A stretch of 11,783 nt of DNA from JBAXLO01 sp037134755 (GTDB taxonomy: Bacteria; Bacteroidota; Bacteroidia; Bacteroidales; JACABE01): contig JBAXLO010000147.1 of assembly GCA_037134755.1 (NCBI GenBank), forward strand, positions 1 to 11,783, written 5' to 3'. Each line of letters starts with the position of its first letter. Within the stretch, counting starts at the first letter, position 1. The translations under genes and the position numbers were made by a program. This document shows positions 1 through 5,871 of this stretch, piece by piece. Below the pieces are notes generated by a model. That model did no database searches and was not told the origin of the DNA. It saw nothing but the letters and a program-made list of their open reading frames with translations.

Positions 1-97
1 ACAAAGAAAATGTTGAAATAAATACTAAAACCGGAAACAATAGGGGCGTTTGTAAGACGTGCTTTTTTGCTTCAATTAACCCTCGTTAATTTTTCAA

Positions 98-126
98 CAA
101 AGATACTAAATATAATTGAAATCAAA
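98..126 (-). promoter_or_regulatory. Bacteroidota-type promoter reading left off the window
   Basis: On the minus strand a TATCTTTG box (plus 98-105) lies 17 bases downstream of a TTTG (plus 123-126), close to the Bacteroidota pattern TTTG-N17-23-TAnnTTTG. It reads towards position 1. No minus-strand ATG occurs between the box and the window edge, so the gene it drives would start outside. The presumed leader contains a 7-bp A/T-rich hairpin (74-80 with 85-91, loop CCTC). The rest of 1-186 shows nothing else I can support. Confidence 0.55.
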
Positions 127-200
127 ATAACAAAATTAAAAATTAAAAATAAAATTAATTCTTAAAATGAAGATTCATTCACAATAATGAGATTTATTAG

Positions 201-208
201 TATATTTG
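201..208 (+). promoter_or_regulatory. -7 promoter element TATATTTG before the lipoprotein gene
   Basis: TATATTTG matches the Bacteroidota -7 consensus TAnnTTTG and lies 20 bases before the ATG at 229. I see no good TTG at the -33 position. The box lies downstream of the earlier in-frame ATG at 187, which argues that 187 is not the translation start. Confidence 0.5.
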
Positions 209-228
209 CAGAAAATAAAACTAATAAT

Positions 229-855
229 ATGAAAAATATTATAAAGTATCTATTCATTATATTAATTGTCATTATTACTTCGTGCGAAAAGGATCCTAAT
301 AGTACTGATACTATATTTTATGGAACTGTAGTAGATTCCAAAACAAATCAACCAATACAAGGAGCAACTATTTCTTACTATTGGAGCTCTTATGATTTGA
401 TGCCAAGTGCTTCAGAATATGTTACCAAAACAGATAAGGAAGGTAAATATAATTTTAGACTAAGAGTTCCTTACTATAATATTGATGGATATCATTTTAC
501 ATTTACTGTTAATTATCCGGGATATTTAGGCAGTTATATTTGGTATACACCTGGTTTAATAAATCAAAACAATAATAAATTAATTAAATACGCTTTTCTA
601 AAAATTCATATTAAAAATACTTCACCCTATAATGTACATGACCATTTTTCTTTATATTGGACAGATTATGATAATACTGACGAAGGTTATGATGGATACG
701 GAACAAATATAGATACGACTATAACACGAGTTGTAGCATCCAATAATAATTGTGAAATCAAATGGGAAGTATTAAAAAACAATTCATTTAATCAATATAA
801 TGAAAACATATATATATCGAGTAGCGATACTAATTATTATACTATCTTTTACTAA
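229..855 (+). CDS. Lipoprotein with carboxypeptidase-regulatory-like fold
   Basis: Predicted 208-residue lipoprotein. The ATG at 229 gives a short charged start, a hydrophobic stretch (about 7-16) and a lipobox ITSC with Cys19 as the lipidated residue. The in-frame ATG at 187 would add 14 residues before this signal and precede the promoter box, so I reject it. Residues about 29-100 carry the pattern of carboxypeptidase-regulatory-like domains: G-x-V-x-D-x-x-T-x-x-P-I-x-G-A, then T-D-x-x-G-x-Y-x-F. This is a beta-sandwich common in Bacteroidota surface proteins. The C-terminal half is rich in Tyr, Asn and Asp and I do not recognise it. The last 18 codons overlap the next gene in another frame. 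The pairing suggests an envelope partner for that barrel-like protein, which is inference. Confidence 0.8.
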   Translation: MKNIIKYLFIILIVIITSCEKDPNSTDTIFYGTVVDSKTNQPIQGATISYYWSSYDLMPSASEYVTKTDKEGKYNFRLRVPYYNIDGYHFTFTVNYPGYLGSYIWYTPGLINQNNNKLIKYAFLKIHIKNTSPYNVHDHFSLYWTDYDNTDEGYDGYGTNIDTTITRVVASNNNCEIKWEVLKNNSFNQYNENIYISSSDTNYYTIFY

Positions 856-1432
856 TCCTATTTTTGCTCAGGTAAAAGATACATTAGTAAAAAAGGAATT
901 TGGAGTTAAGTTATCTGCAGGTTCTCAAATAAACCTTAAAGGGATTTACTATACAGGTGGATTATATTATTCAAAAAAAAGAATACAATACACTTTACAA
1001 TATAGTTATTATGGATATAATTATGTAAATCTTTCAGGAGTTGATTTTAATGGTAATCTCGAATATGTAAGTTATATTTCAGCTTTAGTTGGATATAATA
1101 TTCCTTTTCATAAATGGACGTTTACAATAAACGGTGGATTAAATTATGGGAATGGAGGATTTTTAATAAATAATACTACTTATAATTATGGGTACTCAAC
1201 ACAAGTTTTAACTACTTATATTCAAACTAATTTCTTTGGTGGTCATTTAAATTTTGATATTAAATATAAGCTAACTAATAGAATAAAAGTAGCTTTATCA
1301 GCTAATGCTATTAATAATTTCTATTATAAAAATGATCCTTATGATGCCTCACTAGATAAACCAAGATTTTCAATTAAATATCTTGGTTTAAATTACGGTT
1401 TACAATTAGGTGTTAATTTTAAAATAAAATAA
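800..1432 (+). CDS. Small outer-membrane beta-barrel-like protein
   Basis: Predicted 210-residue exported protein. Residues 1-23 form a signal peptide: a hydrophobic core of Ile/Leu/Val and a cleavage-like PIFA before Gln24. This signal requires the ATG at 800, and I see no later start that keeps it. The mature part consists of alternating hydrophobic and polar residues with many Tyr, Gly and Asn and repeated turns, as in small transmembrane beta-barrels. The last strand (about 198-210) alternates but ends in Lys rather than the usual aromatic residue. The gene overlaps the lipoprotein gene by 56 bases and has no promoter box of its own, so co-transcription and translational coupling are likely. 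No specific family is recognised. Confidence 0.75.
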   Translation: MKTYIYRVAILIIILSFTNPIFAQVKDTLVKKEFGVKLSAGSQINLKGIYYTGGLYYSKKRIQYTLQYSYYGYNYVNLSGVDFNGNLEYVSYISALVGYNIPFHKWTFTINGGLNYGNGGFLINNTTYNYGYSTQVLTTYIQTNFFGGHLNFDIKYKLTNRIKVALSANAINNFYYKNDPYDASLDKPRFSIKYLGLNYGLQLGVNFKIK

Positions 1433-1486
1433 ATGGAATAAAATATCACTTTGTATTCATAATTATTGATTAAATACATTTTAGTC

Positions 1487-1553
1487 CTTCGTAATTCATA
1501 ATTTGTAATTTGTCTTTCAACTTTAGACGCTTCTTCATTAATAATTCATAATT
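1487..1553. repeat. Degenerate heptamer repeats (ATTCATA/ATTTGTA)
   Basis: Four consecutive heptamers, CTTCGTA, ATTCATA, ATTTGTA and ATTTGTC, fill 1487-1514. A further single ATTCATA lies at 1544-1550 and another at 1455-1461. They belong to the same family as the arrays around 3890-4440 and 9828-9848. The intergenic region 1433-1612 otherwise holds only the yicC promoter. Confidence 0.6.
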
Positions 1554-1578
1554 AATAGCATTCGATTACATTAATTAG

Positions 1579-1586
1579 TATTTTTG
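1579..1586 (+). promoter_or_regulatory. yicC: -7 promoter element TATTTTTG before yicC
   Basis: TATTTTTG matches TAnnTTTG and lies 26 bases before the yicC ATG. The -33 region is not convincing. A second match, TAATTTTG at 1604-1611, touches the start codon and is probably chance. Confidence 0.45.
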
Positions 1587-1612
1587 CACACTATTTATAA
1601 CAATAATTTTGT

Positions 1613-2485
1613 ATGATAAAGTCAATGACCGGCTACGGCAAAGCAAGTTGCGAGACAGAGAATAAACGCATAACTATAGAGTTAAAATCTTTAAATAGTA
1701 AGCAATTAGATATAAATGCTAAGTTGCCTTCTGCTTATCGCGAAAAAGAACCTGAGATTAGAAATATAATTTCTAATAAGCTCGAACGTGGGAAGATTGA
1801 TTTGTATATAACATACGAAATTACAGGAGCAATTTCTGATTATTCAATTAATAAAAACACAGCTATCTCGCATTATCGCGAACTTAAAGAGTTGGCTAAA
1901 GAACTGGGCGAAGAGCCTAAGGATTACTTTTCGTTGCTTATTAAAATGCCCGATATATTTAATTCTTCTACTGATAACGTGAGCGAGGAGGAATGGGAGC
2001 GTTTTATAAATGCGATAGAGGAAGTTGTGGCAAAAGTCGATGGTTTTAGAATAGCCGAAGGGGATATATTAAGAAAGGATATCGAAGGGCGTATTTGTTT
2101 GATTGAAGAATTGTTGAATACGATTGAACCTTTTGAGAAAGCTAGATTAAATATTATTAAAGATAGAATTAAAAATAATCTAACCGAGATCATTGATACC
2201 AATAAAGTAGATAAAAATCGTTTTGAACAAGAACTTATTTATTATCTTGAAAAAATAGATATTACCGAAGAAAAGATTCGTTTAAAGAAGCATTTAGACT
2301 ATTTTATTGATACTTTAAATGAAAAGACATCTTCAGGTAAAAAACTTTCTTTTGTTACACAAGAGCTAGGTAGAGAAATAAATACAATAGGTTCGAAAGC
2401 AAATGATGTGGACATCCAAAAAATAGTTGTGCGCATGAAAGATGAGCTTGAGAAGGTGAAAGAACAACTTGCAAATATCTTGTAA
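1613..2485 (+). CDS. yicC: YicC/YloC-family endoribonuclease
   Basis: A 290-residue protein of normal length for the YicC family. These are oligomeric endoribonucleases that cut structured RNA; E. coli YicC is linked to turnover of the small RNA RyhB (family knowledge). The N-terminus begins with the family signature MIKSMTGYG. The C-terminal DUF1732 region (about 205-290) shows the typical run: EEKIRLKKHLDYF, then GKKLSFVTQELGREINTIGSK, with conserved acidic and basic positions up to the end. The ATG at 1613 puts the signature at residue 1, so the start is firm. It has its own promoter-like box. The next gene begins soon after a 33-base gap but is an exported peptidase. I did not find guanylate kinase, a neighbour I recall for yicC in related genomes, inside the window. 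Confidence 0.95.
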   Translation: MIKSMTGYGKASCETENKRITIELKSLNSKQLDINAKLPSAYREKEPEIRNIISNKLERGKIDLYITYEITGAISDYSINKNTAISHYRELKELAKELGEEPKDYFSLLIKMPDIFNSSTDNVSEEEWERFINAIEEVVAKVDGFRIAEGDILRKDIEGRICLIEELLNTIEPFEKARLNIIKDRIKNNLTEIIDTNKVDKNRFEQELIYYLEKIDITEEKIRLKKHLDYFIDTLNEKTSSGKKLSFVTQELGREINTIGSKANDVDIQKIVVRMKDELEKVKEQLANIL

Positions 2486-2542
2486 ATAGGATTTGATCTT
2501 AAAAAACCTTTCGTCATTATGAATAGTTTATATGCTACATCT

Positions 2543-2619
2543 TTCCTGACAGATATCTTCTCAACTGTCAGGAATAAATCAAAAAAGATTATTAAACAAG
2601 TCAGGATGAAAACCCTGAC
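2543..2619 (+). promoter_or_regulatory. Two TCAGG/CCTGA hairpins at the peptidase start
   Basis: TTCCTGACAG (2543-2552) and CTGTCAGGAA (2565-2574) form a perfect 10-bp stem with a 12-base loop. Next, GTCAGG (2600-2605) and CCTGAC (2614-2619) form a second stem whose loop contains the ATG at 2606. The motifs can also pair crosswise, for example TGTCAGG 2566-2572 with CCTGACA 2614-2620. This could be a leader switch controlling the peptidase or a dispersed palindromic repeat. The sequence alone does not decide. Confidence 0.45.
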
Positions 2620-3904
2620 AGGAGTTTCTATAACACTGTTATTAATGTTAGTAATTAATTTTACAGCAAAAAGTCAGGATACTATTTATGTAAGAAGGAT
2701 GCTTGATTCACTAACTTCGCCTTCGATGAACGGTAGGGGATACGTGAACGAAGGTAATAAAACTGCTGCATTATTTCTTAATAACGAGTATAGTAAGATG
2801 AAACTTCAGAAGTTCCGGGATACCTACATGCAACCCTATTTTAAATCGATAAATACCTTCCCGGGAAAGATGGATGTGCGTTTTAATAAAACTACGCTTA
2901 AACCTGACATTGATTACATTGTTGCACTTTCGTCGCCTGCCATAAAAGGAAAATATAAGATAGTAAAACTCGATAGTACTAATTTTAATTCTCAGGAAGA
3001 CATTGATAAATATCTAAAAAAGAATTATAAAAATAAATTTATCCTTATTGATAAAAGAGGTATTAAAGACACTAATGTTACTAAGTTTATTCAATCAAAC
3101 AACAGGTTCAACAAGTTTAATGCTAAGGGGTATATTTATGTTAGCGATAAGCTTGTATGGGGTGCTTCGGATGGGATTATTGTAAATAAGTTTGTTAAGA
3201 TAACTATTACTACTAAACTTCTTTCATTGATAGATCCTAAGAAGTTAACTATCGAAACAGAAGCAGAGTACAAGACCGATTATAATTTGTATAACTTGGT
3301 GGGATATGTCAAGGGCAAGTCAAACCCTGATTCATTTTATGTATTTACTGCACATTATGATCATATAGGACGAATGGGTAAAGATACTTATTTCCCGGGT
3401 GCTAACGATAATGCAAGCGGTACTTCAATGGTTCTTGACCTGGCTAATTATTATTCCACACCTGAACATCAACCGGAGTATTCAATAGCTTTCTTAATCT
3501 TTTCGGGAGAAGAATGTGGTTTATGGGGTTCTGAATATTATTCATCGCATCCTGAGTTTCCTTTATCTAAAATTAAGTTCTTGATTAACCTCGATATGGT
3601 TGGTACCGGCAGCGATGGAATAACGATGGTTAATGCTACTACCTTTAAGGAACAATATAAAAAAATGAATGAGATAAATAAGAAGAACAATTATCTAAAA
3701 ACTATTGCTGAAAGAGGAGAGTCGTGCAATAGTGATCATTGTCCTTTTTATCAGAAAGGCGTTCCGGCAATATTTATCTTTACCATGGGAAGCGAGGATT
3801 CTGAATATCATAATATCTTTGACACCTCAGCTAAGCTACCTTTAACTAAATATACGAGCTTGTTTAAGCTGCTGGTTGACTACATCAAAAATTATGAATT
3901 ATGA
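2606..3904 (+). CDS. Exported M28-family zinc aminopeptidase-like protein
   Basis: Zinc peptidase of family M28, predicted to act outside the cytoplasm. Numbered from the ATG at 2606 (432 residues), residues 1-23 form a signal peptide ending in TAKSQ. The M28 metal and catalytic residues are all present: His250 and Asp252 in FTAHYDH, Asp268 in GANDNASG, Glu302-Glu303 in SGEECG, Asp330 in LDMVG and His402 in EYHN. Residues about 100-225 precede the catalytic core and could be a PA-like insert. An in-frame ATG at 2519 would add 29 residues ahead of the signal peptide and run through a 10-bp hairpin, so I prefer 2606; automated callers may choose 2519. The final residues NYEL and the stop codon are written by ATTATGA repeats. 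The true peptide substrate cannot be read from the sequence. Confidence 0.85.
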   Translation: MKTLTGVSITLLLMLVINFTAKSQDTIYVRRMLDSLTSPSMNGRGYVNEGNKTAALFLNNEYSKMKLQKFRDTYMQPYFKSINTFPGKMDVRFNKTTLKPDIDYIVALSSPAIKGKYKIVKLDSTNFNSQEDIDKYLKKNYKNKFILIDKRGIKDTNVTKFIQSNNRFNKFNAKGYIYVSDKLVWGASDGIIVNKFVKITITTKLLSLIDPKKLTIETEAEYKTDYNLYNLVGYVKGKSNPDSFYVFTAHYDHIGRMGKDTYFPGANDNASGTSMVLDLANYYSTPEHQPEYSIAFLIFSGEECGLWGSEYYSSHPEFPLSKIKFLINLDMVGTGSDGITMVNATTFKEQYKKMNEINKKNNYLKTIAERGESCNSDHCPFYQKGVPAIFIFTMGSEDSEYHNIFDTSAKLPLTKYTSLFKLLVDYIKNYEL

Positions 3905-3918
3905 ATTATGAATGAAAA
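3890..3918 (+). repeat. Left 29-bp inverted repeat (three ATTATGA units)
   Basis: Three exact heptamers ATTATGA (3891-3897, 3898-3904, 3905-3911) are followed by ATGAAAA. The 29 bases match the reverse complement of 4391-4419 exactly. The array contains the stop codon of the peptidase (3902-3904) and the start codon of the next gene (3908-3910). Confidence 0.85.
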
Positions 3919-4270
3919 AGATAATATAATTAAAATTAAGAGTTTTCAGTTTGCGATAAGAGTTATTAATTTATATAAACATTTATGTTCAGAAAAGAAA
4001 GAATTTGTAATAAGCAAACAATTATTACGTTCGGGAACATCGATTGGTGCTAATGTTCGTGAAGCTGTAAATGCTCAAAGCAAACCTGATTTTATTTATA
4101 AATTATCAATAGCTCAAAAGGAATGTGATGAAACAAGTTATTGGTTGGAGCTTTTAAAAGAAACAGACTATATAAATGAAAGCGAATATATAAGTATACA
4201 TAATGATGCAATGGATATATTAAAAATAATACGGAGCATTATTTTAACAACTAAACAAAATATTAAGTAA
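3908..4270 (+). CDS. Four-helix-bundle protein, S23/Avd-like family
   Basis: A 120-residue protein of the four-helix-bundle family first described from open reading frames inside 23S rRNA intervening sequences; relatives serve as Avd accessory proteins of diversity-generating retroelements (family knowledge). The family hallmark LLRSGTSIGANVREA is at 39-53 and KECDETSYWLELL at 71-83. The length is typical. It is an orphan copy here: no 23S rRNA, reverse transcriptase or template/variable repeat is nearby. The cellular role of orphan copies is unclear, though a basic nucleic-acid-binding surface is known for Avd. The start lies 3 bases after the peptidase stop, inside the heptamer array. The only later Met is at residue 102, so the start is secure. 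The stop codon abuts another heptamer array. Confidence 0.9.
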   Translation: MNEKDNIIKIKSFQFAIRVINLYKHLCSEKKEFVISKQLLRSGTSIGANVREAVNAQSKPDFIYKLSIAQKECDETSYWLELLKETDYINESEYISIHNDAMDILKIIRSIILTTKQNIK

Positions 4271-4426
4271 TTATGAATTATAAATTATGAATTATGAATG
4301 GAAAAAATAGTTTAAGTTTGTAGGGAAATATATATTGAAGCTTCAATATCTTTTCTATCTACTTCTTTATAAACTTTTTGTTTTTAAATGTTTTCATTCA
4401 TAATTCATAATTCATAATTCATAATT
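4270..4426. repeat. 157-bp imperfect palindrome built from heptamer arrays
   Basis: The left arm has four heptamers (4270-4297, the second being ATTATAA) followed by ATGG. The right arm has the reverse complement: TTTTCAT and four TCATAAT units (4398-4425). At the centre is a perfect 18-bp palindrome, ATATTGAAGCTTCAATAT (4332-4349). Between the centre and the ends the arms match only partly. A transcript of this stretch would fold into one long hairpin just after the four-helix gene. It could work as a transcript end, a structured RNA or an element end. Another TCATAAT follows at 4433-4439. Confidence 0.7.
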
Positions 4427-4449
4427 AAACACTCATAATTATTGAATTA

Positions 4450-5013
4450 ATGATTGCATTAGAAAATACAATTGTTTCGGATGATGTGCACAAAGTTTGT
4501 TTTGTGTGCGATTTAAATAAATGTAAAGGCATCTGCTGTGTTGAAGGTGATGCCGGCGCTCCTCTTGATGAAGAAGAGATTAGTATTCTTGAAGATGAGA
4601 TTGATGAAATACTCCCTTATCTAACACCGGGAGGACTAAAGTCGATAGAAGAGAATGGCGTTTTTGATTATGATTCACAGGGTAATTATGTTACTCCTTT
4701 AATTAATCATCGCGAATGTGCCTTTTGTTATTTTGATGAAGGCATTGCTAAGTGTGCTATCGAAAAAGCTTATGAAGAAGGCAAAGTTAAGTTTCAGAAA
4801 CCTATTTCATGTCATTTATATCCTATCAGAATACAAAAGTATAAAGATTTCGATGCTGTTAATTATCACAAATGGCCTGTATGCGAAAAGGCTTTAGTAA
4901 ATGGGAAACGTTTAAATGTTACCGTTTTTGAATTCCTTAAAGTTCCTTTGATAAGAAAGTACGGGGTTAAATGGTATAAAGAATTAGAACAGCTTATTAA
5001 AACATCTAAATAA
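4450..5013 (+). CDS. DUF3109-family cysteine-rich protein
   Basis: A 187-residue cytoplasmic protein matching the DUF3109 family of Bacteroidota, related in cysteine pattern to YkgJ-type proteins thought to bind zinc or an iron-sulfur cluster. The N-terminal cluster CFVCDLNKCKGICC gives Cys17, Cys20, Cys25, Cys29 and Cys30, followed by the family's VEGDAGAPL. Five more follow: Cys90 and Cys93, Cys102, Cys121 in ISCHLYPIR, and Cys145. Ten cysteines in a protein without a signal peptide argue for metal binding, but the function is not known. The ATG at 4450 places the cluster at the usual distance from the start. The gene lies 20 bases upstream of mtnP in the same direction, so the two are probably one operon. 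No clear promoter box is visible in the repeat-filled upstream gap. Confidence 0.85.
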   Translation: MIALENTIVSDDVHKVCFVCDLNKCKGICCVEGDAGAPLDEEEISILEDEIDEILPYLTPGGLKSIEENGVFDYDSQGNYVTPLINHRECAFCYFDEGIAKCAIEKAYEEGKVKFQKPISCHLYPIRIQKYKDFDAVNYHKWPVCEKALVNGKRLNVTVFEFLKVPLIRKYGVKWYKELEQLIKTSK

Positions 5014-5033
5014 TAATTATAATAATTAATACG

Positions 5034-5786
5034 ATGATTAAATTAGGTATAATTGGAGGTTCAGGATTAGAGAACTTGAAGCTATTTACACAATGTGAGG
5101 AAATATTTTGCAATACTATCTTTGGTGAACCAAGTTCATCATTATTCAAAGGTGTAATGGGCAACACTGAAGTAGTGATTATCTCCAGGCACGGAAGAAA
5201 ACATACGATAACTCCTACTAATGTAAATAACCGTGCAAATATTACCGCTTTAAAAGAAGCGGGTTGTACACATATAATTGGCACTACCGCTTGTGGTAGT
5301 TTAAAGGAAGAAATTAAACCCGGGGATCTTGTTTTCCTTGATCAGTTTATTGATTTTACCCGTAATCGTGTTCTTACTTTCTTTGACAGCTTTGAGCCCA
5401 ATAATATGAAACATACTCCAATGGCAGATCCTTTTTCGAAAAAATTAAGGACACTATTAATTGATTCTGCAAAAGAATTAAATCTTAATTATCATTCAGC
5501 AGGCACAGTAGTAACTATAGAAGGTCCTCGTTTCTCGACAAGAGCAGAATCAAAGATGTTTAGATACTGGGGAGCTGATGTCATCAATATGAGTACTGCC
5601 CCTGAGGCTGCTCTGGCTAATGAAGCTGAAATTCCTTATGCTGCAATTGCTCTTAGTACTGATTATGATTGTTGGAAAATAAATGAAGAACCTGTAACTT
5701 GGGAAGCTGTTTTAAAGATATTTAATCAGAATGTTAGCAATGTTACAAGTCTATTAGCAAATGTTATTAACAAAATGAATAGTTAA
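5034..5786 (+). CDS. mtnP: S-methyl-5'-thioadenosine phosphorylase
   Basis: A 250-residue enzyme of the purine nucleoside phosphorylase superfamily, MTAP branch. It converts methylthioadenosine (a by-product of polyamine and other S-adenosylmethionine-dependent reactions) and phosphate into adenine and methylthioribose-1-phosphate. Visible landmarks: GIIGGSG (5-11), phosphate-site SRHGRKH (51-57), TIEGPRFSTRAES (161-173) and INMSTAPEAALANEAEIPYA (185-203). In the base-binding part, STDYDCW (208-214), Asp210 and Asp212 are kept; their presence favours 6-aminopurines over the inosine-type relatives, which have Asn there. The length is somewhat shorter than the roughly 280 residues of eukaryotic MTAP but complete. 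The gene follows the DUF3109 gene closely. I see no other methionine-salvage gene in the window. Confidence 0.88.
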   Translation: MIKLGIIGGSGLENLKLFTQCEEIFCNTIFGEPSSSLFKGVMGNTEVVIISRHGRKHTITPTNVNNRANITALKEAGCTHIIGTTACGSLKEEIKPGDLVFLDQFIDFTRNRVLTFFDSFEPNNMKHTPMADPFSKKLRTLLIDSAKELNLNYHSAGTVVTIEGPRFSTRAESKMFRYWGADVINMSTAPEAALANEAEIPYAAIALSTDYDCWKINEEPVTWEAVLKIFNQNVSNVTSLLANVINKMNS

Positions 5787-5844
5787 TAAACATTTATTGT
5801 TAATAAATAAATTTTTCTTCCTGTTTATCTGACTTCTTATTTTG

Positions 5845-5852
5845 TATATTTG
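5845..5852 (+). promoter_or_regulatory. -7 promoter element TATATTTG before the SPOR-like gene
   Basis: TATATTTG matches TAnnTTTG and lies 19 bases before the ATG at 5872. A weak TTT lies about 18 bases upstream. The box falls inside the longer reading frame that would begin with TTG at 5842, which supports the ATG at 5872 as the real start. Confidence 0.55.
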
Positions 5853-5871
5853 TGCTTATTATTTAAGCCTG

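Larger units (their letters stand above)
3890..4426 (+). mobile_element. Possible small mobile unit carrying the four-helix gene
   Basis: The 537-bp segment is bounded by perfect 29-bp inverted repeats (3890-3918 and 4391-4419). On the right a fourth heptamer extends to 4426. It contains one gene, the four-helix-bundle protein, and a third array in direct orientation at 4270-4297. There is no transposase and no clear target-site duplication, so any movement would need help from elsewhere. The boundaries are seen directly. Calling it mobile is inference, because short heptamer arrays could also have expanded in place. Confidence 0.4.

Noticed and set aside
187..228. ATG at 187 as lipoprotein start
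   Set aside because: It lies upstream of the promoter box and would put 14 residues before the lipoprotein signal.
1924..2202. Minus-strand frame inside yicC
   Set aside because: It is antisense to a conserved gene with no family features of its own.
3908..4270. Avd of a diversity-generating retroelement
   Set aside because: The family matches, but no reverse transcriptase or template/variable repeat is in the window.
5785..5798. AATAAA/TTTATT hairpin after mtnP as terminator
   Set aside because: The stem is only A/T with a 2-base loop, so it is too weak to claim.
5842..5871. TTG start giving a 781-residue SPOR-like protein
   Set aside because: The extension overlaps the TATATTTG promoter box and would precede a complete signal peptide. 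The ATG at 5872 fits better.
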